64,000 bases of DNA from Vicia villosa. Taxonomy: Eukaryota; Streptophyta; Magnoliopsida; Fabales; Fabaceae. The notes under the pieces are model-generated. The model did not search any database, was not told the origin of the DNA, and saw only the letters and a program-made list of their open reading frames with translations. Location of the stretch: assembly GCF_029867415.1 (NCBI RefSeq), contig NW_026705786.1, forward strand, positions 124,001 to 188,000, given 5' to 3'. The translations under genes and the position numbers were made by a program. Shown here in pieces: positions 46,721-58,281 of this stretch (position 1 is the first letter of the stretch; each line of letters opens with the position of its first letter).

Positions 46721-47654
46721 AATTCAAATATTTCATACAGTAGATAGACATGATTTGTCTCTATAGAGAGATATTTCTCCTATTTCACCACATTCAAAAT
46801 TACAAACATTTCAATTTCAATTTCAAACATTCTCCCATTTAAGACTCTAAAAGGCATGCTCTGAGGCACACACACCTAGACTTGTACACTTTCCCTAAAC
46901 TGGTTGAAAATCTTTCTTTCATTCAAGAGACACGCGACAGGCATACTTGCACACAACCAAGTAAGGTCCATCTCTTACGAAACGAACCCATCTTTTCTGT
47001 CACTTCAAATGTTTATGGTGGAATAGTAGAAATATCTCTCTGTAAAGATGACTTCATGTCTCTTTCCTGTAAACACAGATTTAATCCAAGCATCAACCTT
47101 GAGCTTCAAGCAAGGCACTTAAAAATCAATTCATTTCCCTAATTAGTTCCCCGAACTACAAAAAGCTCTGACTTCCATTAGGGATATGTAGGCATGAGAT
47201 TCACAAGGAATCTCAGCGAGCTAATCAAAAACCAAAAACAGCCAGTTCATCTGTCTTTCAAATAAATTCAATTCAATTCTCTCTCCTAACACAAAGGAGA
47301 AATTTCCCAATCAATTAGCAAACACAAACACATAGACACAGAGAAGGTTCACGTAGAGTACTACAGATATGTAGGGTGCTTAAAACCTTCCCTATGTATA
47401 ACTGACCTCCCGGACTCCAGAACATCTGATTAGGTGAAATCCCCACACCTAGAAAACTCCTAGGGTTTATTTGAGATATTTTTCCCCTTCCTCCTCATAG
47501 GATAATTAAAAATTTCGTGTGCTATCATAGGAAGAACTGAAATAAAATTCATCCCACAAGGGCGCCTCTCTCCTTCCAAATTTCGCGTGAAGGGTCCGGC
47601 GTGCCGTCTTCCTAAGTGAAACGGGGAGGTAAAAAAAATGACACCACAGAAAAA

Positions 47655-47672
47655 TGGCGACTCTGCTTGGGA
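47655..47672 (+). other. PBS of the Ogre-like element
   Basis: TGGCGACTCTGCTTGGGA follows the LTR end. This is the PBS type seen in Ogre-like elements of legumes, not the initiator-Met type used by the copia and LARD copies. The exact tRNA should be checked against a tRNA set. Confidence 0.75.
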
Positions 47673-48446
47673 CAAGCAATATCATTGGTTTTCATCCAAA
47701 CCAATGGTTGACCTGTGTTGGTCCAACCCCAATGAGGAATTAGGGATGCCAAATTCCCCCTCAAACAAGAGTGGTCCTGCCTAACCTCTGTGTCATTTCA
47801 TGTGTTTGCTGCATTTATACTTGTATATTTTTATGGGTTATGTATCGGGAAAGGGCTTGATTCCCCCTTGTGGTGAGAAATCCTATACCCGGATTTGAGT
47901 GCAACATAAGATAGGATTGAGGATGTCTTCTTGGTGAAGCCTCTAATCTTGGTTCCCAAATCTACTCTTGGGATTTGCCTGGCTGGTTGTGATTAACTGC
48001 GCCAATGCATTCCGAGACTGATTTGTACCAGGAGGACCTAGAAACTCTTTAACCCCACTTAAAGCCTCTTAGGACGTAGAGCGGTGATTACGAAAGTAAT
48101 TGTCACGCAGATACTACACTCAAAGAAAACTCTCTTGAAGATACCAGTCAACGTATCTTTAAGGTTGAGCAAAAACTCTGAGACCCCTAGAACCCATTCT
48201 ACAGGTACAAAAATAAAAATCCTTAGTTTACCCTGGGGCGAGGTTAGAGATGTGACTCCATGACAACTATACCCTTCTACCCCATGTTTGCTAAAAACTC
48301 TTGTGTGCGCATTCATGCATTCATCATAATAATAAAAAAAACAAAGAGTCTTTTTCGAGTCGTTTTTCAAGGAAACTAAATAACGAACATTTTGAACTTC
48401 AGAGAGAGAAAGAGAAAAACAGTGAAAGGACTTAAGGATATATACC
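47673..48446 (+). other. Leader between PBS and ORF1
   Basis: 774 bp without a protein motif. A minus-strand frame across 48059-48448 is fortuitous and overlaps the ORF1 start. The region carries a few motifs also found in the LTR ('ttggtgaagcctct'). Confidence 0.65.
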
Positions 48447-49769
48447 ATGGATTACGGAAGTAAGAGAGCTAGGAAATACACCTTCAAAATTCCTAAGGTC
48501 GAGGAATTGGAAAAGCTCGGAAAACTGGTGGTCAACCCCCAGGCTTTCAAGAAGTATGGAAAACTTCTGCCTTTTCTCAATACCAACATTGTGGATGGGA
48601 TCCTTCCCACTTTGGTGCAGTTTTACGATTCAACGTATCACTGCTTCACCTTTCCAGATTATCAACTCATGCCTACGTTGGAGGAGTACTCTCGTCTAAT
48701 TGGAATACCCGTGTACGCACAAGATCCGTACTCCGGTTTGGAAAAGAACCCTGAAGATGTCATCATTGCTGCAACTACTCCCTTGAACGTAGTCGACCTC
48801 ACAACTCATATGGTGAGTAAAGGAGGAATTCAAGGATTGCCCTCCAAGTTCCTAATGGATCAAGCTCGGTACTTTGTCAACATCCAAGATATGAGTGCTT
48901 TTGAGGACAACTTGGCATTGCTCATCTATGGATTGTTTTTGTTCCCTAACATTGACAACTTCGTCGACATCAACGTAATTAAGATCTTCTTAATTGGAAA
49001 TCCAGTTCCAACCTTGCTTGCGGATGCTTACCACCCTGTGCATTCAAGAAACCTGCATCAAGGAGGATTAATCACATGTTGTGTACCGTTGTTATACGAA
49101 TGGTTCGTCTCGCACTTGCCGAAGTCTAGAACTTTCTAGAACCTGAGGGATGGCCTCTACTGGTCACAGAAAATCATGTCCCTCACTCACTCGGACATTG
49201 ACTGGTGTAGTCCCGACAACGACGAAACCAACATCATCTACAGTTGCGGAAGCTATCCCAACGTACCCCTTATTGGAACTAAGGGAGGAATACGTTATAA
49301 TCCAGCTTTAGCCCGTCGTCGACACGTCTATCCCATGAAAAATGTACCAAGTAGCATTCAATTGGAGGGTCTGTTCTTCAAGAACATCGATGATCATGGT
49401 AACATACTAAAAAAGGAAATTGTCCAAGCCTGGCGTCTTGTTCGCAGAAAAGGGAGAAGATTGTTAGGAAAACATCTTTGTATCTCCCTGGATCCTTACC
49501 TTCAATGGGTACGCGTCAAGGCATTCAAGCTCAGGATGCCATATCAATTTCAAGAACCTATTCCCCTAAGGGAGCCAATCTTCCTTTTCTCCACCGATGT
49601 TGAGAAACTATAAGCAGCATTAACCAAGGTATGTGAAGAAAGAAATGCTTGGAGAAACAAATATCGAATCTTCAACACGGAAAATGTTGAGATTCAGAAC
49701 ATCCTAAGGAGGAAGGATGAGTTACTTGAAGTACTCGAACGAAAAGTGACACAAACTTCACTTTCTTAG
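48447..49769 (+). pseudogene. Ogre ORF1 protein, two in-frame stops
   Basis: This is the extra frame found before gag in Ogre elements; its role is unknown. The ATG at 48447 (MDYGSKRARKYTF) has a basic start. One frame runs 440 codons to the TAG at 49767-49769, interrupted by TAG at 49137-49139 and TAA at 49611-49613. The N-terminal half has VQFYDSTYHCFTFPDYQL then PTLEEYSRLIG, a pattern common to plant transposon-associated proteins of unknown function. The C-terminal 50 residues are rich in E, K and R and likely helical. No frameshift is present; only the stops separate it from an open frame. Confidence 0.8.
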
Positions 49770-49969
49770 CATATCCCTCCTGCTACCTGCTTCCTTAAAA
49801 AACATATCTTTAATTGCATGCATCACTTTAGTCGTAAGCACTGACACGAGAATTGTCGCGGTCCTAATCGTCACTTTCCTTACTCCAGAAAGAGAGGAGG
49901 AGAAGGAGGTGAAGAAAGGCATTTAAGCTGTCTCATTCATACAACACTCGTTCAAATCGCAAGAAAAGA
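49770..49969 (+). other. ORF1-gag spacer
   Basis: 200 bp without coding sequence. Confidence 0.6.
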
Positions 49970-52900
49970 ATGGACGACTTAGAGCAAGAGAATGGAGAAC
50001 TCAGAGAAGAGGTCACTACTCTCAAAGAATTTGTTGAAAGGCTCAACAACATGGTAGAAGCCCTGGTGGTTGCACAAAGTTGACCTCCTCCAGAAGAACC
50101 ACAAAGGACTGTGGTTTCCGAGATTGTTTCTACTCCTATTCCTGAGTATACCATGCCGCCCAACCGACCATGGGGCATGCCGTATAAATTCACTCCAAAA
50201 GGGTACATACCCCCAGTTTCTGAAGTTCCAAGGGTCACAATGGATATGCATCCACCAAAGGGTTACAGACCTTTGGAAATTGAAGTTCCAAGAGTAACTG
50301 CAACGGGTTTCACACAACAGAATGCTGAGATACCAAGATCTGCTGCCATCATAACTTCTCCACAGCCGATTGTGCATACTTTTCCTCTGTCAGGCGGACA
50401 AGTGTATCATCACGCTCCCAGTGAGGATGCTGGCGTGTATGGAAGATTGGACGAGTTCCAAGAACAGTTTCCGCAAATGCAGAAGGAACTCAAGACTCTC
50501 CGAGGACAAAATCTATTTGGAAAGAACGTTGCAGACCTCTATCTGGTTCCAAATGTTAAGATCCCTCACAAATTCAAAGTACCAGATTTCGAGAAGTACA
50601 AAGGGAATTCATGCCCACAAAGTCACCTCGTGATGTACGCTCGGAGGATGTCTACTCAAACTGATAATCAACAATTGCTCAATCATTATTTTCAAGACAG
50701 CCTGACTGGTGCTGCACTCAAATGGTACATGAACTTGGACAGTTCAGAGTTTCGTACTTTTCGAGACCTCGGAGAGGCCTTCGTCAAACAGTATACGTAT
50801 AATCTGGATATGGCTCCCGACAGAGATCAACTCTGATACATGACTCCAAAGGATAAAGAGTGTTTCAAAGAATACGCTCAGAGATAGTGTCAAGTGGCTG
50901 CTCAAATTTGTCCTCCTCTTGAAGAGAAAGAAATGACAAAAATCTATCTCAAGACTTTGAGTCCATTCTACTACGGAAGAATGGTCACCAGCGCACCTAG
51001 TGACTTTACCAAGATGGTAAACATGGGCGTACATCTAGAAGAAGCAGTTCGAGAAGGACGCTTGAACAAAGAATCAGAATCTTCTATTGGTCCTAGGAAG
51101 TACAAAAGTTCTTTCCAGAAGAAAAAGGATCAAGACATCAGCAATGTCTTACACAAATCAAGAAAGAGGTTTCAACCTCAAGTTGCCGCAGTAACTCTGG
51201 TTGTTAGCTCAGCGCCAGCTTATCGACTTCAGGTTTCTCAACAACTGTTTAAACAAAGGCCACAACAACCTCAGCAACAGGTTCGGCCACCAAATTTCAA
51301 CAATCGGGCACCGAGGTATCCTGCCTTTGACCCCGTACCAATGCCGTATGCGGAATTGTTTCCAACTCTACTAGACAAAGGACTTATTCAGACAAAAAGT
51401 CCTCCAAATCCGCCGAATGATTCTTCACCTTGGTTCAACGCTGGCCAATCTTGTCCCTATCATCAGGGAGCACCAGGTCACAGCATCGAGAACTGCCTCT
51501 GTTTCAAGATCGAAGTTCAAAGATTAGTAAAGAGTGGAATGCTATCCTTCAAAGATACTAATCCCAATGTTCAAGCAAATCCTTTGCCGCAACATAAAGA
51601 AACTTCGGTAAACCTGGTGGATCAACACCACAATGTCGTTCAAATCTCTGACATCTGTCAGATAGGGGAAAATCTCGTCAGAATGCACGCTAGACAAGCT
51701 GGGTACGTCCACGTACCACCTCACAACTACTTCACATGTGAAATTTGTCCTAAGAATAATCAAGGATGTGCTGTAGTTCAAGCTGCATTGCAAGAGCAAA
51801 TGGATTTAGGACGGATTCAACACATCCGAGTCAAAACTGAATACGACATTAACATTGTTCAAGGATGTCCAGGAGAATACAAGATCTACAAGGTTGAAGA
51901 TCTCGAATGATCGGTAGTCAGGTTTCATAAGACTTTAAATGGAGTTTCCTACTTCGGAACAGATTTCCATCCTTACAGTAGATGCAGAATTTGTCGAAGA
52001 CATTCACGGGGATGTTTGCGCGTCTGCAACGACATTCAGAAACTAATGGATGACAATACCATTACAGTTCTTGCCAACAGAGAAGATGACAAAGTCTTTA
52101 CCGTATCTCCTCAGATTAATCATGTTGAACCGATGCAAGTTAAGTATGACAGCAGGAAGACGGCAATTTCTCCATTAGTCATCTACTTACCAGGTCCCAT
52201 ACCGTATGAGTCCGACAAGGCTATACCATACAAGTACAACGCTACATTCATTGAAAATGGTAAGAAAATACCATTATCATATGTTGTCAACATTGCTGAT
52301 GTTAGTCGAGTCACTAGAAGTGGACGAGTCTTCAACAAAACAACAGAAAATGTGGAAAAACCTTCGGAAGAAGCACCACATAAACAAAACAATCATCCGA
52401 CCAATGCTGTTCAAGCAAAAGAAAATGATGAGATCTTGAAATTAATCCAAAGGAGTGAATACAACATTGTAGATCAACTGCTACATACTCCATCTAGGAT
52501 ATTTGTGCTTTCCCTACTATTGAGTTCTGAGGCTCATAGGGAAGCTCTACAGAAAGTTTTGGAACAAGCTTTCATAGAACCCGGCGTTACCATAGGGCAA
52601 TTCAACAACATCGTTGCCAACATCTCCGCGGGAACTAATATAAGTTTCTGTGACGAAGATCTTCTTGAAGAAGGAATTGGTCATAATCTGCCACTCAACA
52701 TCTCAGTTAGCTGCAAGGCTGATGTTCTCACAGGGGTTTTAATAGACAATGGATCCCCTCTCAACATCATGCCCAAATCAACTTTGTCAAGATTATCCTT
52801 CGAGTATTTCCCTTTGAGGGACAGTAACGTCATCGTCAAAGCGTTCAATGGATCGAGGAAGTCAGTTTTTGGATAAGTCGATCTTCCCATAACTATTGGA

Positions 52901-53212
52901 CCTCACACTTTCAAAATCACTTTTCATGTTATGGATATCCAGGCAGCATACAGTTGTTTGCTAGGTCGCCCATGGATTCATGAAGCTGGGGAAATTACGT
53001 CAACACTTCATCAGAAATTGAAGTTCATACGAAATGACAAATTGGTGACCGTATGTGGAGAACGAGCTCTGATCGTCAGTAGCCTGTCGTCATTCTCCGA
53101 CATAGAACCAAAAGAAGTTGCTGGAACTAAATTCCAAGCACTTTCCATTAACTGCATACACCGAGTCTTCCCTCGTTGTCTAAATAAAACTCATCACACA
53201 TATGCAGATTAA
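49970..53212 (+). pseudogene. Ogre-like gag-protease, one frame with five internal stops
   Basis: The ATG at 49970 begins a short coiled-coil-like segment (EQENGELREEVTTLKEF). A single frame then runs to 53210-53212. Gag: a Pro-rich part, then the capsid-like region (IPHKFKVPDFEKYKG ... ALKWYMNL ... FKEYAQR), a Gln/Pro-rich stretch and a zinc-finger-like CPYHQGAPGHSIENC (51452-51496). Protease: VLIDNGSPLNIMPKS with active-site DNGS at 52745-52756, later CLLGRPWIHEAG. Internal stops lie at 50081, 50834, 50885, 51908 and 52874; the final one is at 53210. No length frameshift is seen, so decay here is by substitutions alone. Confidence 0.85.
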
Positions 53213-53230
53213 TCATAAAATACCCCGTTA

Positions 53231-56200
53231 AAACATGCGATCACATGACTTCTCCAAGCTTTGAGTTTCCTGTATTCGAGGCAGAGTAAGAAGAAGACGA
53301 AGAAATATCTGGAGAAATTTCTCGATTGCTCCAACAAAGGGAAGAGGCCATTCAGCCATACAATGAGCCTTTAGAGATCATTAACCTTGGTTCCGACGAA
53401 AACAGAAAAGAGGTTAAGATTGGAGCTTCGCTCAATTCAGAAATCAGAGAGAGTTTGATACAACTACTCAAAGAATTCTCAGATGTCTTCGCTTGGTCCT
53501 ATCAAGATATGCTAGGGTTGGATACCAGTATAGTGGAGCATCACTTACCATTAAAGCCAGAATGCCCTCCGGTCAAGCAAAAATTGAGAAGGACTCATCC
53601 AGAGATGGCCATAAAAATCAAAGAGGAAGTTCAAAAGCAAATCAACACTGGTTTCCTCGTCACTTCCGTATACCCACAGCGGTTAGCTAACATTTTTCCC
53701 GTTCCTAAGAAAGACGGAAAAGTCCGTGTATGCGTCGACTACAGAGATTTGAATAAAGCTAGCCCTAAGGATGACTTTCCTCTACCACATATTGACATGT
53801 TGGTTGACAGTACAGCAAAATCCAACGTTTTCTCATTCATGGACGGATTTTTGGGATACAACCAAATCAAAATGGCACCTGAAGACATGGAGAAAACAAC
53901 TTTCATCACCCCCTGGGGAACGTTCTGCTACCGCGTTATTCCTTTTGGACTAAAGAACGCAGGGGCAACCTATCAAAGAGCCATGACTACACTTTTCCAT
54001 GATATGATGCATAAGGAAGTGGAAGTCCATGTGGACGACATGATTGCCAGATCAGAAAATTATGAAGATCATATACAGAATCTGTCAAAGCTATTTCAGC
54101 TCTTACAGAAGTTTCAGCTTCGCCTGAACCCCAACAAGTGAACCTTTGGTGTCTACTCAGGAAAACTCCTTGGTTTCATCGTCAGCAAATGAGGAATTGA
54201 AGTAGATCCAGACAAAGTCAAGGCAATTCAAGAAATACCTTCGCCCAGAACCGAGAAACAAGTTAGAGGATTTCTTGGACGTCTGAATTACATCTCGAGA
54301 TTCATATATCTAATGACTGCAACTTGTGCTCCAATTTTCAAACTTCTACGGAAAAATCAAAGTTGCGTCTGGTAAGACGATTGTCAGAAAGCGCTCAACA
54401 GCATCAAGGAATATTTGCTCGAACCACCCATCTTGTCTCCTCTAGTGGAAGGAAGACCTTTGATAATGTACTTAACTGTCTTAGAATATTCCATGGGTTG
54501 TGTCCTTGGACAACAAAATGAGACAAAAAGAAAAGAGCAGGCCATCTACTACCTGAGCAAGAAATTCACTGATTGTGAATCCCGCTACTCCATGCTCGAG
54601 AAAACCTGTTGTGCTTTGGCCTGGGTTGCCAAGCGTCTCCGCCAATACATGATTCGACATACTACTTGGTTGATCTCCAAGATGGATCCAATCAAGTACA
54701 TCTTTAAAAAGCCTGCCTTAACCGGGAGAATTGCCCATTGGCAGATGCTGTTATCAGAATACGACATTAAGTATCACGCTCAGAAAGCCGTGAAAGGAAG
54801 AATCCTAGTTGATCACTTGGCTCACCACCCACTCAATGATCATGAATAAACCAGATTTGACTTTCCGGACGAGGACGTCATGTACCTCAAGATGAAAGAT
54901 TACGACGAGCCACTACCAGACGAAGGATGTAAGATAGGATCCCAGTGGGCTTAATCTTTGACGGAGCCGTCAATGCTTATGGACGAGGAATTGGGGCAAT
55001 CATTGTTACCCCTCGAGGTACCCATATTCCATTTACCTCCAGATTAACTTTCAAATGCACAAACAATGGGGCCGAATATGAAGCTTGCACCATGGGTCTC
55101 GAAGAAGCCGTGGATCTAAGAATCAAACACTTGGATGTATACGGAGATTCTGCTTTGGTCATCAATCAAATCAAAGGAGAATGGGAAACACGCCAACCTG
55201 GGCTAATCCCTTACAAAGACTACGCGAGAAGATTGTTACCATTCTTCGAAAGGGAAGATTTTCATCACATTCCTCGTGAAGAAAACAACTTGGCTGATGC
55301 ATTAGCCACACTCTCTTCCATGATTAGGATAAATCATTGGAATGACATTCCTCAGATTAGTGTTATGCGCCTGGATAGGCCCGCCCATGTTTTCACAGTA
55401 GAAGCAATCATCGACAACAAACCGTGGTATCACGACATCAAAAACTTTCTTCAAAGACAAGATTACCCTCTTGGGACATCAAAGAAAGATAGGAAAACTT
55501 TGATTAATTTAGCTGGCAGATTCTTCCTGAATGAAGATGTTATGTACAAGAGAAACTTCGACATGGTTCTGCTCAGATGCGTTGATAGAAATGAAGCAGA
55601 AGCACTCATGAGAGAAATACATGAAGGTTCCTTTGGTACTCACACCAACGGACACACCATGACAAGGAAAATATTGAGAGCAGGATATTATTGGCTGAAG
55701 ATGGAGTCAGATTGCTACAATATGCAAAGAGGTTTCACAAATGCCAAATCTACGCCGATAGAATTCATGTGCCACCATCTCTTCTCAACATACTCTCTTC
55801 CCCTTGGCCTTTCTCCATGTGGGGAATCGACATGATCGGAATGATTGAGCCAAAAGCGTCCAACAGACATCGCTTCATCTTGGTAGCCATAGACTATTTC
55901 ACCAAGTTGGTCGAAGCAGCTTCATATGCAAACGTCACAAGACAAGTTGTCGTCAGATTCATCAAGAATCACATCATCTGTCGCTATGACATTCCTAGCA
56001 AGATAATCACTGACAATGGGTAAAATTTAAACAACAAAATGATGAAGGAACTTTTTGAAGAATTCAAGATTGAACATCACAACTCATCTCCTTACAGACC
56101 GAAGATGAATGGAGCTGTAGAAGAAGCTAACAAAAACATCAAGAAGATCGTTCAGAAAATGGTCGTCACTTACAAAGATTAGTATGAAATACTCCCGTTT

Positions 56201-56671
56201 TCTCTTCATGGTTACCGTACATCTGTACGTACTTCAACTGGAGAAACTCCTTTCTCCCTTGTGTATGGCATGGAGGCAGTCCTACCCGTAGAGGTCGAGA
56301 TCCCATCAATGAGAGTCTTGATGGAGGCAAAATTAATAGAAGCCGAGTGGTGTCAAAACAGATTCGATGAGTTGAACTTAATCGAAGAAAAGCGCGTGAC
56401 AGCTTTATGCCACGAACAGCTATATCAACAAAGAATGAAGAAAGCTTTCGACAAAAAGGTTCGGCCTCGCACAATCAAAGAAGGCGACCTTGTGCTAAAA
56501 AAGATTCAATCTTTTCTCACAGATTTGAGGGGCAAATGGACTCCCAATTATGATGGCCCATACGTGGTCAAGAGAGCTTTCTCGGGAGGTGCCTTAATAT
56601 TCACGACTATGGATGGAGAAGAATTCACCCGTCCTGTAAACGTCAATGTAGTCAAGAAATACTTCGCCTAA
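53231..56671 (+). pseudogene. Ogre-like pol: RT, RNase H, second RNase H, integrase
   Basis: Pol reads in a different frame from protease. It opens around 53240, and RT follows (RRTHPEMAIKIKEEVQKQ, then VCVDYRDLNKA). The catalytic box at 54028-54039 reads HVDD in place of YVDD. RNase H lies about 54415-54840. A second, Tat-specific RNase H starts at 54945 (GLIFDGAVNAYG, then AEYEACTMGLE, then DSALVINQIKGEW). Integrase has WGIDMIG, TDNG and the C-terminal GKWTPNYDGPYVVKRAF, ending at 56671. Stops lie at 53287, 54139, 54190, 54373, 54847, 56021 and near 56179. Frames change near 54940 and 55715. Confidence 0.88.
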
Positions 56672-58240
56672 ATAATCAAATGAGCAGCTCGCTAAGTTGA
56701 AAACTCGCAAAGAGCGACTTAGGAAAAAAGGAGCGTCTCGGTGAATCGAAAACCCTAAAGGGGGATTCAGGAAAAAGTTAGAGACATAAATAAAAAAAAT
56801 AATAATAAATCAATCCCGGTAGATTTAAAACCCGAAAGGGGTAATCTACGCAAAAGTTAGGGATGTATGGCAAGTAACTGTGTTCAGGACAAAATTGATC
56901 ATCTAGAAAATCCATAGCAGAGTATTCATCATCAGTAGGTCATCTTCTACGAAGCAGGAATACAGCGTAAGTCAGAGTGGAAGGGAAAGATAACGGTCGT
57001 CACGTTTCAGCGTTGTCTTTTTCCCAAAATTTACCAATTTCCAACTTTGTAAATACTCCATGGAATCACGACTTCGGCTGATTACCATTCCATAAATAAC
57101 AATTTGAGCCTTGTGCATTTTCTTTGCAATCGAGTCTTATTCAGTTTCTTAGAATGCATTTTTTTTAAGTCTGAAAGTCATTTTCTAGAAACAAACGTTT
57201 TCAAAATAAAATGAATTTACTTGCAAAATAAAGGTGAAATTTTTTTCTAAGGTTTACAAAAAAAACGAAGAATGCCAACAGTTGCTCCGAGAACGGTCGA
57301 GACTCCGGGAACGAAATTTCCCCACGAGGTCGTTTTGCGAACATCTCCCGATGGCAGATCTTCACTTCAAATCATTTCACTCACTTCAAACAGCGGACAA
57401 CCGACAACCCGGTATCCCCAACGGAGTGCAAGCTACATTTTCAAGAAGAAGACATCTTCTGATCAACAAAAACTCAAGTCGTATCACAGGATTTCACATC
57501 CGCGAAATTCTATTCACATTCACTTTACATTTCATAATCATTATAACATTCATGCATACGCATCATACCATATGTCTGCACGGTCAGCATAGTCTAGTTA
57601 GGCTTTGATCATACTATTGCTTAAGTCGCATATACTTCAATTTAGGAATTTCCCGAACGAGAGATTCTTGTCAAAGAATCTTCATCAAAATCAAAGGTCC
57701 CCGGTGGGGGTTACCACGCTATTCTTTCAAGTCCCCGGTGGGGGTTACCACGCAATTCTTTCAAGTCCCCGGCGGGGGTTACCACACTATTCTTTCAAGT
57801 CCCTGGCGGGGGATACCACGTAATTCAAATCAAGTCCCCGGCAGGGGTTACCACGCAATTCACAAGAAACAAACAGCAGTCCAAGTCAAGACAGTTTGTT
57901 TTTCAGCCAGTTCAGCATGGCATATCTGAGTCAAACGTCATCAACTAAGACGACAGTTTCATCATGATCAGCAATCAACAGATCTCCTCAGCTGAGTCGT
58001 CTAACCACTTACAAGTTGATCAACTTCATTCTTACACGCCTCCCCAGAGAGTCCGTGTACATCAAACAAATGACTATCTCGATCGAGAAGTTTGTCTGAT
58101 CCCAGAATACACGCATCGCCAACTGAGCGAATAAGTGATACCCTCAACAACACTGTGGTATTCGCGGATTATTTCCCCAATGGATCTCTTGCTAAGTTGA
58201 TGAACCGCAGCCTTCCATGAAGACTGTAATACGGTGGGAG
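56672..58240 (+). other. 3' region of the Ogre-like element
   Basis: 1.57 kb without a gene. 56672-56880 has short units of the type 'aaccctaaaggggga' and 'aaaagttag', similar in kind to the 63350-63540 region of the minus-strand relative, as expected just after integrase. A 34-bp tandem array lies at 57697-57865. The frames at 57234-57608 and 57272-57592 overlap in two phases and resemble nothing I know. Where this element ends before about 58264 cannot be fixed from sequence alone. Confidence 0.6.
57697..57865. repeat. 34-bp tandem repeat, five copies
   Basis: Units start at 57697, 57731, 57765, 57799 and 57834. Each carries GTCCCCGGYGGGGGTTACCA followed by a short AT-rich part (ctattctttcaa). 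The GC-rich core is nearly palindromic (CCCCGGCGGGG). Confidence 0.92.
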
Positions 58241-58263
58241 AACTGACTATTTAGAAATGTTGC

Positions 58264-58281
58264 GGATAGCAAAAGTCGCCA
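58264..58281 (-). other. PBS-like site at the left edge of the minus-strand LTR
   Basis: On the minus strand this is TGGCGACTTTTGCTATCC. The first eight bases match the Ogre-type PBS (TGGCGACT); the remainder differs from the site at 47655, so the primer tRNA is uncertain. Confidence 0.5.

Larger units (their letters stand above)
41356..47648 (+). repeat. 5' LTR of the Ogre-like element
   Basis: TGTCATACCCTAATTTTGACC at 41356 is a typical start for this group. The end is placed at ACACCACA (47648), six bases before the PBS, and is an estimate. A core promoter lies at 42941, giving a U3 of about 1.6 kb and an R-U5 of about 4.7 kb. Inside are a SINE (44307-44531), two tRNA-like A/B-box stretches (43896-43958, 44050-44111), several TTCCCGGTGAA repeats (about 44895-45435) and a minisatellite-like array (46140-46720). 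No gene is seen; the longer short frames overlap the SINE or repeats. Confidence 0.82.
41356..58240 (+). mobile_element. Ogre-like Ty3/gypsy (Tat lineage) element, degenerate
   Basis: The order is a 6.3 kb 5' LTR, PBS, 0.8 kb leader, ORF1, gag-protease, then RT-RNase H-second RNase H-integrase and a 3' region with tandem repeats. A giant LTR, an extra ORF1 before gag and a second RNase H domain before integrase mark the Ogre/Tat group. All frames carry stops and shifts. No second copy of the LTR start is found downstream, so the 3' LTR is lost or outside. The right limit is uncertain: sequence of another element begins by about 58264. Confidence 0.85.

Noticed and set aside
57234..57608. Two overlapping frames of 124 and 106 codons after Ogre integrase
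   Set aside because: They overlap in two phases, have no recognised motif and sit in a retroelement 3' region; there is not enough to call a gene.
57697..57865. CRISPR-like array
   Set aside because: The 34-bp period is a plain tandem repeat with no unique spacers, in a plant retroelement.
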